From: Paraburkholderia heleia NBRC 101817
GTDB taxonomy: Bacteria > Pseudomonadota > Gammaproteobacteria > Burkholderiales > Burkholderiaceae
Length of the DNA stretch: 64,000 nt
Assembly: GCF_000739775.1 (NCBI RefSeq)
Contig: NZ_BBJH01000021.1
Span: 114,956-178,955 of the forward strand
Direction of reading: 5' to 3'
Positions within the stretch are counted from its first letter, which is position 1. Every line of letters starts with the position of its first letter. Below, piece by piece: positions 8,806 through 18,672 of this stretch. The position numbers and the translations under genes were made by a program. The notes under the pieces were generated by a model that did not search any database, was not told where the DNA came from, and worked only from the letters and a program-made list of their open reading frames with translations.

Positions 8806-9210
8806 TCAAGCCGCCGCGCCGGCCGCCGGCGACGTCACGAACTCGACGACGACACCCGGCGCGAGCGCAACGAACAGCTGCACTTCTGCGCTCGCCGACG
8901 CCTCCGCCAGCTGGTACGGCACGCGGTGCGCGGCCAGCCGCTCGACGAGCGCGCGCCACTCGGCGCCCGGCGCCACGCGAAACGCCACATGGTCGATGCG
9001 CGGCGCCACGAGCACCGACGCTGCGCCTGGCGACCGGGCGGGCCCGGTCGCATCGACCAGATGAACGACCGGCCGGCCGTTCGCGTAGAGCCAGTGGCCG
9101 TCCACGCGAAACGGCGGACGCGCGCCCTCGTCGAGGCCGACGATGTCGCGAAAGAAGCGGCATGCGCCTTCGAGATCGGGCGTGACGAGGGTGACGTGAT
9201 CGAGTTGCAT
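8806..9210 (-). CDS. VOC-family (glyoxalase/dioxygenase-fold) protein
   Basis: A 134-residue single vicinal-oxygen-chelate module. It starts MQLDHVTLVTPDLEGACRFF and has the second half-site around RIDHVAFRV, with two metal-ligand-type histidines (H5 and the H of IDHVAF). The C-terminal VVVEFVTS supplies a possible Glu ligand. The reaction is unknown: it could be a lyase, isomerase or resistance protein. It lies immediately upstream of the MFS exporter on the same strand (57-bp gap), so the two may be co-transcribed, and it is divergent from the LysR regulator. Confidence 0.75.
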   Translation of the reverse strand: MQLDHVTLVTPDLEGACRFFRDIVGLDEGARPPFRVDGHWLYANGRPVVHLVDATGPARSPGAASVLVAPRIDHVAFRVAPGAEWRALVERLAAHRVPYQLAEASASAEVQLFVALAPGVVVEFVTSPAAGAAA

Positions 9211-9289
9211 GGCGTGCGGGCCGAGACAGTTATCCTGAAAACACGCGCATTGTCGCGGCTACGCTCGAATTTGATAATTGGCGTAGCAT

Positions 9290-9304
9290 TTGAATCATTT
9301 TCAA
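9290..9304. promoter_or_regulatory. Candidate LysR-type operator (TTGAA-N5-TTCAA)
   Basis: An inverted repeat TTGAA-TCATT-TTCAA in the 113-bp divergent region between the VOC gene and the lysR-type gene, about 20-34 bp before the regulator's ATG. Dyads with a T-N11-A core are the usual binding site of LysR regulators. The surroundings are unusually A/T-rich for this window. It fits autoregulation and control of the divergent VOC/MFS genes, but is unproven. Confidence 0.5.
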
Positions 9305-9323
9305 TTGTTTTCTAATAATCGCG

Positions 9324-10319
9324 ATGGATAACCTCGGCGATGTGCGTCTTTTTGTGGAGGCTGCGCGCCTCGGCAGCCTTTCCGCGGCGGGCCGCAAGCT
9401 CGCGCTCACGCCCGCGGCGGCCAGCGCCCGGCTCGCGCGCCTCGAAGCGGAGTTGCGTGCGCGTCTTTTCGACCGCACCACGCGGCAGCTGCGCCTCACC
9501 GACGAAGGCCGCCTCTATCTGACTTGCAGCGAGCACGCGCTGCGCTCGCTCGACGACGCCAAAGCGGCCTTGCAGGAGGGCCAGAACGCGGTGCGCGGCA
9601 AAGTGCGCATTTCGGCGACCTCCGATTTCGGCCGCAATCTGCTGATGACCTGGCTCGACGAATTCCACGGCCGCTATCCCGACGTGCGTTTCGCGCTGAT
9701 GTTGACCGACTCGCTCTCGAATCTCGTGCTCGAAGACATCGACCTCGCGATCCGCTTCGGCACGCCGCAGGACAGCTCGCTCGTGGCGCGCTGGCTCGCG
9801 CCGAACCGCCGCGTGCTGTGCGCCTCGCCCGAGTACCTCGCGCGTTGCGGCGAGCCGCGGGAGCCGAACGATCTGGCCCGTTTCGACTGCATCGTGATCG
9901 GTTCGGCGGCGGGGCCGGTGAACGAATGGCGCTTCACGCGCGGCGGCGGAGCGCAGACCGGAACGCACACGGAAACGCAGACCTACACGGTGCCGCTCGA
10001 CGGCGCGCTCGAGTCCACGGATGGCGAAGTGGCGCGCCAGTGGGCGCTCTGCGGTTACGGACTCGCGGTGAAGTCGATCTGGGATGTCGCCGACGATCTG
10101 CGTGCCGGGCGGCTCAAGACGGTGATGCCCGAGTGGCGCTACCCCGATGCGCCGCTGCACGCGCTCTATCACCGCAACCGCTTTCTCGCGCCGCGCGTGA
10201 GGGTCCTGCTCGATTTCCTCACCGAGCGCTTCGCGCAGACTTCGGGCGAACTGGAGGCGCTCGTCCCCTGCACGGATCCAGCCGTCGCGCCGCAAAGCCG
10301 TAGACGCAAACGGATATAA
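9324..10319 (+). CDS. LysR-family transcriptional regulator
   Basis: 331 residues. An N-terminal winged helix-turn-helix (about 1-60: DVRLFVEAARLGSLSAAGRKL and LTPAAASARLARLE) precedes a two-lobed periplasmic-binding-type effector domain (about 90-300, KVRISATSDFGRNLL onwards). The divergent VOC and MFS genes are the natural targets. The last ~25 residues are basic and non-conserved in appearance. The stop codon overlaps a TATAAT hexamer at 10315-10320. Confidence 0.88.
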   Translation: MDNLGDVRLFVEAARLGSLSAAGRKLALTPAAASARLARLEAELRARLFDRTTRQLRLTDEGRLYLTCSEHALRSLDDAKAALQEGQNAVRGKVRISATSDFGRNLLMTWLDEFHGRYPDVRFALMLTDSLSNLVLEDIDLAIRFGTPQDSSLVARWLAPNRRVLCASPEYLARCGEPREPNDLARFDCIVIGSAAGPVNEWRFTRGGGAQTGTHTETQTYTVPLDGALESTDGEVARQWALCGYGLAVKSIWDVADDLRAGRLKTVMPEWRYPDAPLHALYHRNRFLAPRVRVLLDFLTERFAQTSGELEALVPCTDPAVAPQSRRRKRI

Positions 10320-10320
10320 T
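10315..10320 (+). promoter_or_regulatory. Consensus -10 hexamer at the end of the lysR-type gene
   Basis: A perfect TATAAT overlaps the stop codon of the lysR-type gene, 344 bp ahead of miaB. No good -35 is visible at 16-18 bp. It is a candidate promoter for the long miaB leader. Confidence 0.4.
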
Positions 10321-10663
10321 GTCGGATTGCGCAGAAAGCGATCCGCAGCCGCGTCCGCATGGGCAAGCATTGGCAAATGCGCCGGCAAGAAAAGAAAGCG
10401 AAAAAGAAGTGAAAGGCAACGGGGAACGTCCGGGTTGCAAAACGGATTGCAAAGCGCGGATTGCAAAGCGCGGATCGCAAAGCGCGGATTGCAAAGCGCG
10501 CATCGCCAGAAACAGGGTGCCGACGCCGGTCTCATCACCGGTCTCCCCGCATCCCGATTCGGCCCCCACAACACACCGTAGTCCTGACGTGCAGACCGCG
10601 CATCACGCGCGTGCATCAAGCGGACGACGCCCCCAGGTCAACCACTGCGAACGGCGAAACCCG
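10320..10663 (+). other. 344-bp miaB leader containing a tandem repeat
   Basis: No gene is supported here. The region holds a purine-rich stretch (about 10380-10420) and a 14-bp tandem repeat (10443-10498). The miaB frame is open through this whole segment, but in-frame starts before 10664 would add a low-complexity N-terminus absent from MiaB proteins. Confidence 0.6.
10443..10498. repeat. 14-bp tandem repeat, 4 units
   Basis: Four adjacent units of CGGATTGCAAAGCG (the third has C for one T) at 10443, 10457, 10471 and 10485. A partial unit precedes the array and a degenerate one follows it. The repeat lies in the untranslated leader of miaB. Confidence 0.95.
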
Positions 10664-12049
10664 ATGACCAAGAAAGTTTATGTAAAGACCTTTGGCTGCC
10701 AGATGAACGAGTACGACTCCGACAAGATGGTCGACGTACTCGGCGCCGCCGAAGGTCTCGTGAAGACCGACACCCCCGAAGACGCGGACGTCATTCTCTT
10801 CAACACCTGCTCGGTGCGCGAGAAGGCGCAGGAGAAGGTCTTCTCCGACCTCGGCCGCGTGCGCGAACTGAAGGAAGCGAACCCCAACCTGCTGATCGGC
10901 GTAGGCGGCTGTGTGGCGAGCCAGGAAGGCGCGGCGATCGTCGCGCGCGCGCCGTATGTGGACCTCGTGTTCGGCCCGCAAACGCTGCACCGCCTGCCGC
11001 AGATGATCGACGCGCGCCGCGCCTCGGGCCGCGCGCAGGTGGACATCACCTTCCCCGAAATCGAGAAGTTCGACCATCTGCCGCCCGCGCGCGTGGAAGG
11101 CCCGAGCGCGTTCGTCTCGATCATGGAAGGCTGCTCGAAATACTGCAGCTACTGCGTCGTGCCCTACACGCGCGGCGAGGAAGTCTCGCGACCGCTCGAC
11201 GACGTGCTCACCGAAATCGCGGGCCTCGCCGACCAGGGCGTGCGTGAAGTCACGCTGCTCGGCCAGAACGTGAACGCCTATCGTGGCAAATTCGGCGGCG
11301 CCTCGACGGCTGCCGCGCACGATGTGGCCGACTTCGCCACGTTGATCGAATACGTCGCCGACATCCCCGGCATCGAGCGCATCCGCTACACGACCTCGCA
11401 CCCGAAGGAGTTCACGCAGCGCCTGATCGACACCTACGCGAAGGTGCCCAAGCTCGTGAGCCACCTGCACCTGCCGGTGCAGCACGGCTCGGACCGCGTG
11501 CTCATGGCCATGAAGCGCGGCTACACCGTGCTCGAATACAAGTCGATCATCCGCAAGCTGCGCGCGATCCGTCCGGACCTGTCGCTCTCCACGGACTTCA
11601 TCGTCGGCTTCCCCGGCGAGACCGAAGAGGACTTCCAGAAGATGATGGCGCTCGTCGAGGAGATGAGCTACGACACGAGCTTCTCGTTCATCTACAGCCC
11701 GCGCCCGGGCACGCCCGCCGCGAATCTCGAAGACGACACGCCGCGCGAGGTGAAACTCAAGCGCCTGCAGCATCTGCAGGCCACGATCGAGGAGAACGTG
11801 GCGCGCATCAGCCAGTCGATGGTCGGCCGGGTCGAGCGCATTCTCGTGGAAGGCCCTTCGCGCAAGGACCCGGGCGAACTCTCGGGCCGCACGCAGAACA
11901 ACCGCGTCGTAAACTTCCCGGCGCCGCTCGCTTCGCACGCTCGCCTGATCGGCCAGATGATCGACGTGAAGATCAACCACGCGTACCCGCACTCGCTGCG
12001 CGGCGAACTCGTGCTCGCGCACGAAGACGCTTCGACGCTCGCGCATTAA
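10664..12049 (+). CDS. miaB: tRNA-2-methylthio-N6-dimethylallyladenosine synthase
   Basis: A radical-SAM methylthiotransferase that adds the 2-methylthio group to isopentenyl-A37 of tRNAs. The 461 residues contain the N-terminal auxiliary-cluster cysteines C12, C49 and C83, the radical-SAM CxxxCxxC at C157, C161 and C164, and a C-terminal TRAM domain (about 390-450). The start at 10664 gives the usual N-terminus (MTKKVYVKTFGCQMNEYDS). It heads the miaB-ybeZ-ybeY cluster, with 45 bp to the next gene. The leader is long and contains the tandem repeat. Confidence 0.97.
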   Translation: MTKKVYVKTFGCQMNEYDSDKMVDVLGAAEGLVKTDTPEDADVILFNTCSVREKAQEKVFSDLGRVRELKEANPNLLIGVGGCVASQEGAAIVARAPYVDLVFGPQTLHRLPQMIDARRASGRAQVDITFPEIEKFDHLPPARVEGPSAFVSIMEGCSKYCSYCVVPYTRGEEVSRPLDDVLTEIAGLADQGVREVTLLGQNVNAYRGKFGGASTAAAHDVADFATLIEYVADIPGIERIRYTTSHPKEFTQRLIDTYAKVPKLVSHLHLPVQHGSDRVLMAMKRGYTVLEYKSIIRKLRAIRPDLSLSTDFIVGFPGETEEDFQKMMALVEEMSYDTSFSFIYSPRPGTPAANLEDDTPREVKLKRLQHLQATIEENVARISQSMVGRVERILVEGPSRKDPGELSGRTQNNRVVNFPAPLASHARLIGQMIDVKINHAYPHSLRGELVLAHEDASTLAH

Positions 12050-12094
12050 TCGGTTCGACGCACCCAGCCAGGAATTCAGGAGTTCAAAGACACC

Positions 12095-13225
<1,131 letters not shown>

Positions 13226-13260
13226 CGCCGCCGCCTGCGTCGTTTCATAGCTTCAGCCCC

Positions 13261-13722
13261 ATGCCCCGCGCACCGAAACTCAAACTGACCGTGCAGTTCC
13301 CCGCCGCGAAGGCGTTCCCCGAGCACAAGGCTGCGCTGCCGCGCGCCACCGTGGCGGCATGGCTCAAGGCCGCGCTCTTCGCGGACGCGGAACTGGCCGT
13401 GCGCTTCGTCGACGCCGAGGAGGGCCGCACGCTCAACCGCACTTATCGCGGCAAGGACTACGCCACCAACGTGCTCACCTTCGCCTATGCGCAAAGCGAG
13501 GACGATCCGGTCACGGGCGATCTGATCCTGTGCTGCCCCGTGGTGGAAAAGGAAGCCGCCGAGCAGGGCAAGCCGCTCGCCGCGCACTACGCGCATCTGC
13601 TCGTACACGGCGCGCTGCACGCGCAGGGCTACGATCACGAAGACGAGGCCGAAGCCGAAGAGATGGAAGGCATCGAGACCGAGGTGCTCAACTCGCTAGG
13701 CTTTCCCGATCCGTACAAGTAA
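13261..13722 (+). CDS. ybeY: Endoribonuclease YbeY (rRNA maturation factor)
   Basis: A 153-residue zinc-dependent single-strand endoribonuclease for 16S rRNA 3'-end processing and ribosome quality control. The diagnostic zinc site HGALHAQGYDH (H116, H120, H126) is intact. The conserved core around NRTYRGKDYATNVLTF is also present. It is co-linear with ybeZ, as expected, and 9 bp before chaC. Confidence 0.96.
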   Translation: MPRAPKLKLTVQFPAAKAFPEHKAALPRATVAAWLKAALFADAELAVRFVDAEEGRTLNRTYRGKDYATNVLTFAYAQSEDDPVTGDLILCCPVVEKEAAEQGKPLAAHYAHLLVHGALHAQGYDHEDEAEAEEMEGIETEVLNSLGFPDPYK

Positions 13723-13731
13723 GCCCCCGCC

Positions 13732-14421
13732 ATGAACGACCCACGCACGCCCGGTTTCGCCGAACCCTCAGCACTGCCCGAGGCAGCCGATGCGGGCGTG
13801 CCCTGCGCCGGCTACCCGCCGGTGCTCGGCGAGTCGCGGCTCCTGAGCGAGGACGAGTTGCAGGCCTCGCTCGCCTGCACGCTGAAAGCGCGAGGCTGGG
13901 ACGGCGCGAGCGACATCTGGCTCTTCGGCTATGGCTCGCTGATCTGGAACCCAGGGCTGCCCACGGTGGAGAACGTGCGTTCGCGTGTGCACGGCTACCA
14001 TCGCGGGCTTTACCTGTGGTCGCGCGTGAACCGCGGCACGCCCGAGCAGCCCGGACTCGTGCTCGCGCTCGACCGCGGCGGCTCGTGCGCGGGCGTCGCG
14101 TTCCGTCTTGCGGCCGAGGGCGTGATGCCGCACCTCGAAGCGCTCTGGCGGCGCGAGATGCCGATGGGCTCGTACCGTCCCGCCTGGCTGCCTTGCGTGC
14201 TCGCAGACGGGCGCCGCGTCGCGGCGCTCGCATTCGTCATGCGGCGCGATGTGGCGTCTTACACCGGCAAGCTTTCCGAAGCCACGGTTCGCACCGTGTT
14301 CGGCTGCGCATCGGGCCGCTACGGCACGACGCTCGACTACGTGCGTCGTACCGTCGAGGCCCTGCGCGAAAGCGGGATGCGCGACCGCGCGCTGGAGCGG
14401 CTGCTTGCGCGCTGCGCTTGA
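13732..14421 (+). CDS. chaC: ChaC-type gamma-glutamylcyclotransferase
   Basis: 229 residues. The gamma-glutamylcyclotransferase signature FGYGSLIWNP (GYGSL at 66-70) and a candidate catalytic Glu (E142, in WRREMPMG) identify a ChaC-like enzyme. ChaC enzymes cleave cytosolic glutathione to 5-oxoproline and Cys-Gly. The first ~60 residues are an extra N-terminal extension. The gene sits between ybeY and corC, an insertion into the widespread ybeZ-ybeY-ybeX order; the 9-bp gap after ybeY suggests co-transcription. Confidence 0.88.
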   Translation: MNDPRTPGFAEPSALPEAADAGVPCAGYPPVLGESRLLSEDELQASLACTLKARGWDGASDIWLFGYGSLIWNPGLPTVENVRSRVHGYHRGLYLWSRVNRGTPEQPGLVLALDRGGSCAGVAFRLAAEGVMPHLEALWRREMPMGSYRPAWLPCVLADGRRVAALAFVMRRDVASYTGKLSEATVRTVFGCASGRYGTTLDYVRRTVEALRESGMRDRALERLLARCA

Positions 14422-14601
14422 GCCGGGACTCACGGCGAGCCGCTTTTTCGTCCACCGGGCGACCACGCCGCATCTGCGTTAGGATGGATCAGCCGCTGCG
14501 TGCCCCGCGTGCGGCAATACATGGTCGCGCCACAGGCATGTTGTATCCTTAACCCTCCGCAACAGCGCGCCCTGCCCCCAAGCGGCAAAGGGCGCACCAC
14601 C

Positions 14602-15495
14602 ATGAACGACTCTTATCCCAGTCGACGCCAGACCGACAAACCGCAGGAAAAGCGCTCCCTGCTCGAGCGGCTGACCGACTTCATCTCGCCCGAACCCGAC
14701 TCTCGCAGCGAGCTTCTCGAAATCCTCCAGGACGCGCACGCGCGCAACCTGATCGACGCCGATTCGCTTTCGATGATCGAAGGCGTGTTCCAGGTATCCG
14801 AGCTATGCGCGCGCGACATCATGATCCCGCGCGCCCAGATGGACGCGATCAACATCGCCGAAAGTCCTGACGAATTCATTCCGTTCGTGCTGGAGAAAGC
14901 GCACTCGCGCTACCCGGTATACGACGGCAACCGCGACAACGTGATCGGCGTGCTGCTCGCCAAAGACCTGCTGCGCTACTACGCCGAAGAGGAATTCGAC
15001 GTGCGCGGCATGCTGCGCCCGGCCGTGTTCATCCCCGAGTCCAAGCGCCTGAACGTGCTGCTGCACGACTTTCGCCAGAACCGCAATCACATCGCCATCG
15101 TCGTGGACGAATACGGCGGCGTGGCCGGTCTCATCACGATCGAGGACGTGCTGGAGCAGATCGTGGGCGACATCGAGGACGAGTACGACTTCGACGAGGA
15201 AAGCGGCAACATCATCGCGTCGCCCGACGGGCGGTTCCGCGTGCGCGCGCTCACCGAAATCGAGCAGTTCAACGAGGCGTTCGGCACCCATTACTCCGAC
15301 GAGGAAGTCGATACGATCGGCGGCTTCGTCACGAATCACTTCGGGCACGTGCCGCATCGCGGGGAGAAGGTGCGCATCGACGACCTGATCTTCGAGGTGC
15401 TGCGCGCCGACGCGCGCCAGGTTCACATGCTGCTGGTGCGGCGCGACCCGTTGGCCGGCCAGCGCGAAGCCGCGCTGCAGCCGCCGGGCACCTGA
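14602..15495 (+). CDS. corC: CorC/YbeX-type CBS-domain protein (magnesium/cobalt efflux family)
   Basis: A 297-residue cytosolic protein. Two CBS domains (about 75-200, with DIMIPRAQMDAI and VDEYGGVAGLITIEDVLEQIVGDI) are followed by a CorC_HlyC transporter-associated domain (about 215-285). Unlike full-length CNNM or HlyC-type exporters there is no membrane DUF21 domain. The family is linked to Mg/Co homeostasis and, by its ybeZ-ybeY context, to ribosome function. The ATG at 14602 opens the conserved MNDSYPS start; the longer in-frame reading is not supported. Confidence 0.93.
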   Translation: MNDSYPSRRQTDKPQEKRSLLERLTDFISPEPDSRSELLEILQDAHARNLIDADSLSMIEGVFQVSELCARDIMIPRAQMDAINIAESPDEFIPFVLEKAHSRYPVYDGNRDNVIGVLLAKDLLRYYAEEEFDVRGMLRPAVFIPESKRLNVLLHDFRQNRNHIAIVVDEYGGVAGLITIEDVLEQIVGDIEDEYDFDEESGNIIASPDGRFRVRALTEIEQFNEAFGTHYSDEEVDTIGGFVTNHFGHVPHRGEKVRIDDLIFEVLRADARQVHMLLVRRDPLAGQREAALQPPGT

Positions 15496-15538
15496 GGCAA
15501 CCCGACGCAACGCGAACGCGCCGCCTGTGTGCCGACGA

Positions 15539-15563
15539 CGCCAGCCTCCGGGCTGGCGTTTTT
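15539..15563 (+). terminator. Rho-independent terminator between corC and lnt
   Basis: A perfect 8-bp stem CGCCAGCC / GGCTGGCG (15539-15546, 15551-15558) with a TCCG loop, followed by five T. It lies 44 bp after the corC stop and 140 bp before lnt, so lnt probably has its own promoter or depends on read-through. Confidence 0.85.
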
Positions 15564-15702
15564 GCTTCGAGCGCGCCGACGCTTCGATCCATCCCCAGGA
15601 GAGCATCCCGGTACCGTCGCACGAAAGTGCTATCGTTGCGCTCGTCGCGCAATTCGCGCTCGCGCTGTTCAGCGCGCTTTCCATCGCATTCCACAGCACC
15701 GC

Positions 15703-17400
15703 ATGGCCGACCCGATCGATACCCGCACGCACAGCGAGACGCGCGCGACGGAAACCACCCTCGCTACCAATGGCGCCGCACGCCGCGCGCTGCCCTTCTG
15801 GCACTATCTCGCCGCCGCCGCGCTGGGCGCGCTCAACACGCTGTCGTTCGCGCCCACGCCGCACGGCGGCTGGCTCGCCATTGCGATCTTTGCGCTGCTC
15901 TACTTCTGGCTCACGCGCACCACCGGCTGGAAGAGCGCGCTCTTCACGGGCTGGGCGTTCGGCTTCGGCAACTTCGTGAGCGGCGTATGGTGGCTCTACG
16001 TGAGCATGCACTTCTACGGCGGCATGCCCGCGGTGCTCGCGGGCGCCGCGCTCGTGCTGTTCTCGCTTTACCTCGGCCTGTATCCGGCGCTCGCCGCACT
16101 CGTCTGGTCGTTTTGCGCCGGACACGCGAAGCAGGGAAGCAGCGGCGAGCTGCCGTTCTCGCCGACGTGGCACGGCGCGTTCGCATTCGCGAGTGCGTGG
16201 GCGCTCGGCGAATGGGCGCGCGGCTATGTGTTCACCGGCTTTCCCTGGCTTTCGAGCGGCTACGCGCAAGTGGACGGTCCGCTCGCCGGTTTTGCGCCGA
16301 TCGTGGGCGTGTATGGCGTGGGCTGGGTGCTCGCGCTAGTCGCGGCGCTCATCGCGCAGGCGGTTTTGCGTGCAGGCGGCACGAAGGGGCACGGCGCGTC
16401 GCCGCGGCGCGGCGCGGTGGCCACGCCCGCGCTGCTCGCGCTCGCCGTGATCGCCGCCGGCCTGCTGCTCTCGCTCGTCTCGTGGACGCAACCCTCCGGC
16501 ACGCCGCTCACCGTGCGGCTCCTGCAAGGCAACGTCAAGCAGGACATGAAGTTCTCCGAGCAGGGCATGATCGACGCCCTCAACGAGTTCCAGAAGCTGA
16601 TTACCGAAAAGCCCGCCGATCTCGTCGTCACGCCCGAAACCGCGGTGCCGGTGCTCGTGCAGGAAATTCCCCAGAAGTTCGGCCGCGATATCCGCGCCTT
16701 CGCCGACGGCACCAACACGGCCATCCTGTTTGGCGCCGTGGGCGGCACGATCACGTCCGACGGCCGCGTGACCGACTACACCAACAGCCTCTTCGGCATC
16801 ACGCCGGGCCAGAACGGCCTCTATCGCTACGACAAGCACCACCTCGTGCCGTTTGGCGAATTCGTGCCGTGGGGCTTCCGCTGGTTCGTCAATCTCATGA
16901 ACATCCCGCTCGGCGACTTCGCGCGCGGGGCGCCCGTGCAGCCGCCGTTCCGCGTGCACGGCGAGCTGGTGGCCGTGAACATCTGCTACGAGGACATCTT
17001 CGGCGAGGAGATCGCGCGCACCGTGCGCGAGAGCCCGGACTCGCCGGGCATCCTCATCAACTCGACGAACCTCGCGTGGTTCGGCGACACCATCGCGCTC
17101 GACCAGCATCTGCAGATCGCGCGCATGCGCTCGCTCGAAACCGGCCGCCCGATGCTGCGCGCGACCAACACGGGCGCCACCGCCGCCATCGACGCGAAAG
17201 GCCGCGTGATCGCGCGTTTGCCGACATTCACGGTGGGCTCGCTCGACGTGAAAGTGGAAGGCACGAGCGGCTTCACGCCCTACGTCACGAGCGGCAACAA
17301 CACGGTGATCGCCATTTCGTTGCTGCTGCTGGCGCTCGGCTTTGCGTTCGGACCGGCCTTCAAGGGCGCGAAAGCGCGCAAGCCGACGAACGGAAAGTAA
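15703..17400 (+). CDS. lnt: Apolipoprotein N-acyltransferase
   Basis: Lnt transfers the third acyl chain to the N-terminal cysteine of periplasm-facing lipoproteins. The 565 residues comprise an N-terminal set of about seven membrane helices, a periplasmic nitrilase-fold domain and a final C-terminal helix. The catalytic triad is visible: E312 (TPETAVP), K378 (YDKHHLVPFGE) and C428 (NICYED). The start at 15703 gives a ~30-residue hydrophilic head before the first helix. A terminator precedes the gene. Confidence 0.96.
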   Translation: MADPIDTRTHSETRATETTLATNGAARRALPFWHYLAAAALGALNTLSFAPTPHGGWLAIAIFALLYFWLTRTTGWKSALFTGWAFGFGNFVSGVWWLYVSMHFYGGMPAVLAGAALVLFSLYLGLYPALAALVWSFCAGHAKQGSSGELPFSPTWHGAFAFASAWALGEWARGYVFTGFPWLSSGYAQVDGPLAGFAPIVGVYGVGWVLALVAALIAQAVLRAGGTKGHGASPRRGAVATPALLALAVIAAGLLLSLVSWTQPSGTPLTVRLLQGNVKQDMKFSEQGMIDALNEFQKLITEKPADLVVTPETAVPVLVQEIPQKFGRDIRAFADGTNTAILFGAVGGTITSDGRVTDYTNSLFGITPGQNGLYRYDKHHLVPFGEFVPWGFRWFVNLMNIPLGDFARGAPVQPPFRVHGELVAVNICYEDIFGEEIARTVRESPDSPGILINSTNLAWFGDTIALDQHLQIARMRSLETGRPMLRATNTGATAAIDAKGRVIARLPTFTVGSLDVKVEGTSGFTPYVTSGNNTVIAISLLLLALGFAFGPAFKGAKARKPTNGK

Positions 17401-17487
17401 GCCACGCGCGACGTCGCGCCGACGACGCAACCACCCCGCTGCCGGCCGCCCGAACCCCGTCCAGGTCTCAAGGCTCCGGCAATCCGG

Positions 17488-17493
17488 TAAAAT
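17488..17493 (+). promoter_or_regulatory. Candidate -10 element for glyQ-glyS
   Basis: TAAAAT within a locally A/T-rich patch (GGTAAAATTCAACG) in the 248-bp lnt-glyQ gap, 156 bp before glyQ. No strong -35 is visible. Confidence 0.35.
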
Positions 17494-17648
17494 TCAACGT
17501 TTTAGCACCTGGCCGCCTCCCGGCCCGGGCCACACAAGGGCAAGGGGCAAGGCGGAGAACCGCCGGGCTGGCCGCCGCGCCGGCGCGCCCGTCTGGCTCC
17601 GGCCGCCGCATTCCGCCCCCGAAAGCCCGAAAGACACTGCAGGCACAC

Positions 17649-18656
17649 ATGCTCACGTTTCAGCAAATCATCCTGACGCTCCAGTCTTACTGGGACAAGC
17701 AGGGCTGCGCACTGCTCCAGCCGATCGACATGGAAGTCGGCGCCGGCACCTCGCACGTCCACACCTTCCTGCGCGCAATCGGCCCCGAGCCGTGGCGCGC
17801 GGCCTACGTGCAGCCCTCGCGCCGCCCGAAAGACGGCCGCTACGGCGAGAACCCGAACCGTCTGCAGCACTATTACCAGTACCAGGTGGTGCTCAAGCCC
17901 GCGCCGGAGAACATCCTCGACCTGTACCTCGGCTCGCTCGAGGCGCTCGGCTTCGACCTGAAGCAGAACGACGTGCGCTTCGTCGAAGACGACTGGGAGA
18001 ACCCCACGCTCGGCGCCTGGGGTCTCGGCTGGGAAGTGTGGCTCAACGGCATGGAAGTCACGCAGTTCACCTACTTCCAGCAGGTGGGCGGCCTCGACTG
18101 CAAGCCGGTGCTCGGAGAAATCACCTACGGTCTCGAGCGTCTCGCGATGTATCTGCAGAAGGTCGAGAACGTCTACGACCTCGTCTGGACCGAGTGGGAA
18201 GAGCCGGGCCCGAACGGCCCCGAAATGCGCCGCCTCACCTATGGCGACGTCTACCACCAGAACGAGGTCGAGCAGTCGACCTACAACTTCGAGCACGCGA
18301 ACGTCGACCTGCTGTTCACGTTCTTCAACGCGTACGAAGCCGAAGCGAAGCGCATGATCGATCTGCAGCTCGCGCTGCCCGCCTATGAGCTCGTGCTCAA
18401 GGCCGGCCACACGTTCAACCTGCTCGACGCGCGCGGCGCGATCTCCGTGACGGAGCGCGCAGCGTACATCGGCCGCATTCGCGCGCTTTCGCGCAGCGTG
18501 GCGCAGTCGTACTACGACTCGCGCGAGAAGCTCGGCTTCCCGATGCTCGGCAACCCCGTGCACGGCGTGCCGGGCCTCACCACCGACGAACAGGACGCCG
18601 CGATGCCCGCCTGGGCGCCGCCGCTGAAGGTCGAACGCAAGTTCGACGAGGCATGA
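17649..18656 (+). CDS. glyQ: Glycine--tRNA ligase alpha subunit
   Basis: The 335-residue catalytic alpha subunit of the bacterial alpha2beta2 glycyl-tRNA synthetase. It starts MLTFQQIILTLQSYWDKQGC and carries the class II motifs around YVQPSRRPKDGRYGENPNRLQ and the TYGLERLAMYLQ motif 3. It is followed by glyS with a 16-bp gap. The ATG at 17649 is the conserved start. Confidence 0.98.
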   Translation: MLTFQQIILTLQSYWDKQGCALLQPIDMEVGAGTSHVHTFLRAIGPEPWRAAYVQPSRRPKDGRYGENPNRLQHYYQYQVVLKPAPENILDLYLGSLEALGFDLKQNDVRFVEDDWENPTLGAWGLGWEVWLNGMEVTQFTYFQQVGGLDCKPVLGEITYGLERLAMYLQKVENVYDLVWTEWEEPGPNGPEMRRLTYGDVYHQNEVEQSTYNFEHANVDLLFTFFNAYEAEAKRMIDLQLALPAYELVLKAGHTFNLLDARGAISVTERAAYIGRIRALSRSVAQSYYDSREKLGFPMLGNPVHGVPGLTTDEQDAAMPAWAPPLKVERKFDEA

Positions 18657-18672
18657 CCGGATCTCAAGAACA

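Noticed and set aside
7450..9315. 621-residue His-rich open frame on the plus strand
   Set aside because: Antisense to the MFS and VOC genes. The His/Arg repeats come from complementing Ala/Val/Leu codons, not from a metal-binding protein.
10443..10498. Repeats as a possible CRISPR array
   Set aside because: Units of 14 bp are directly adjacent with no spacers, and no cas genes are present in the window.
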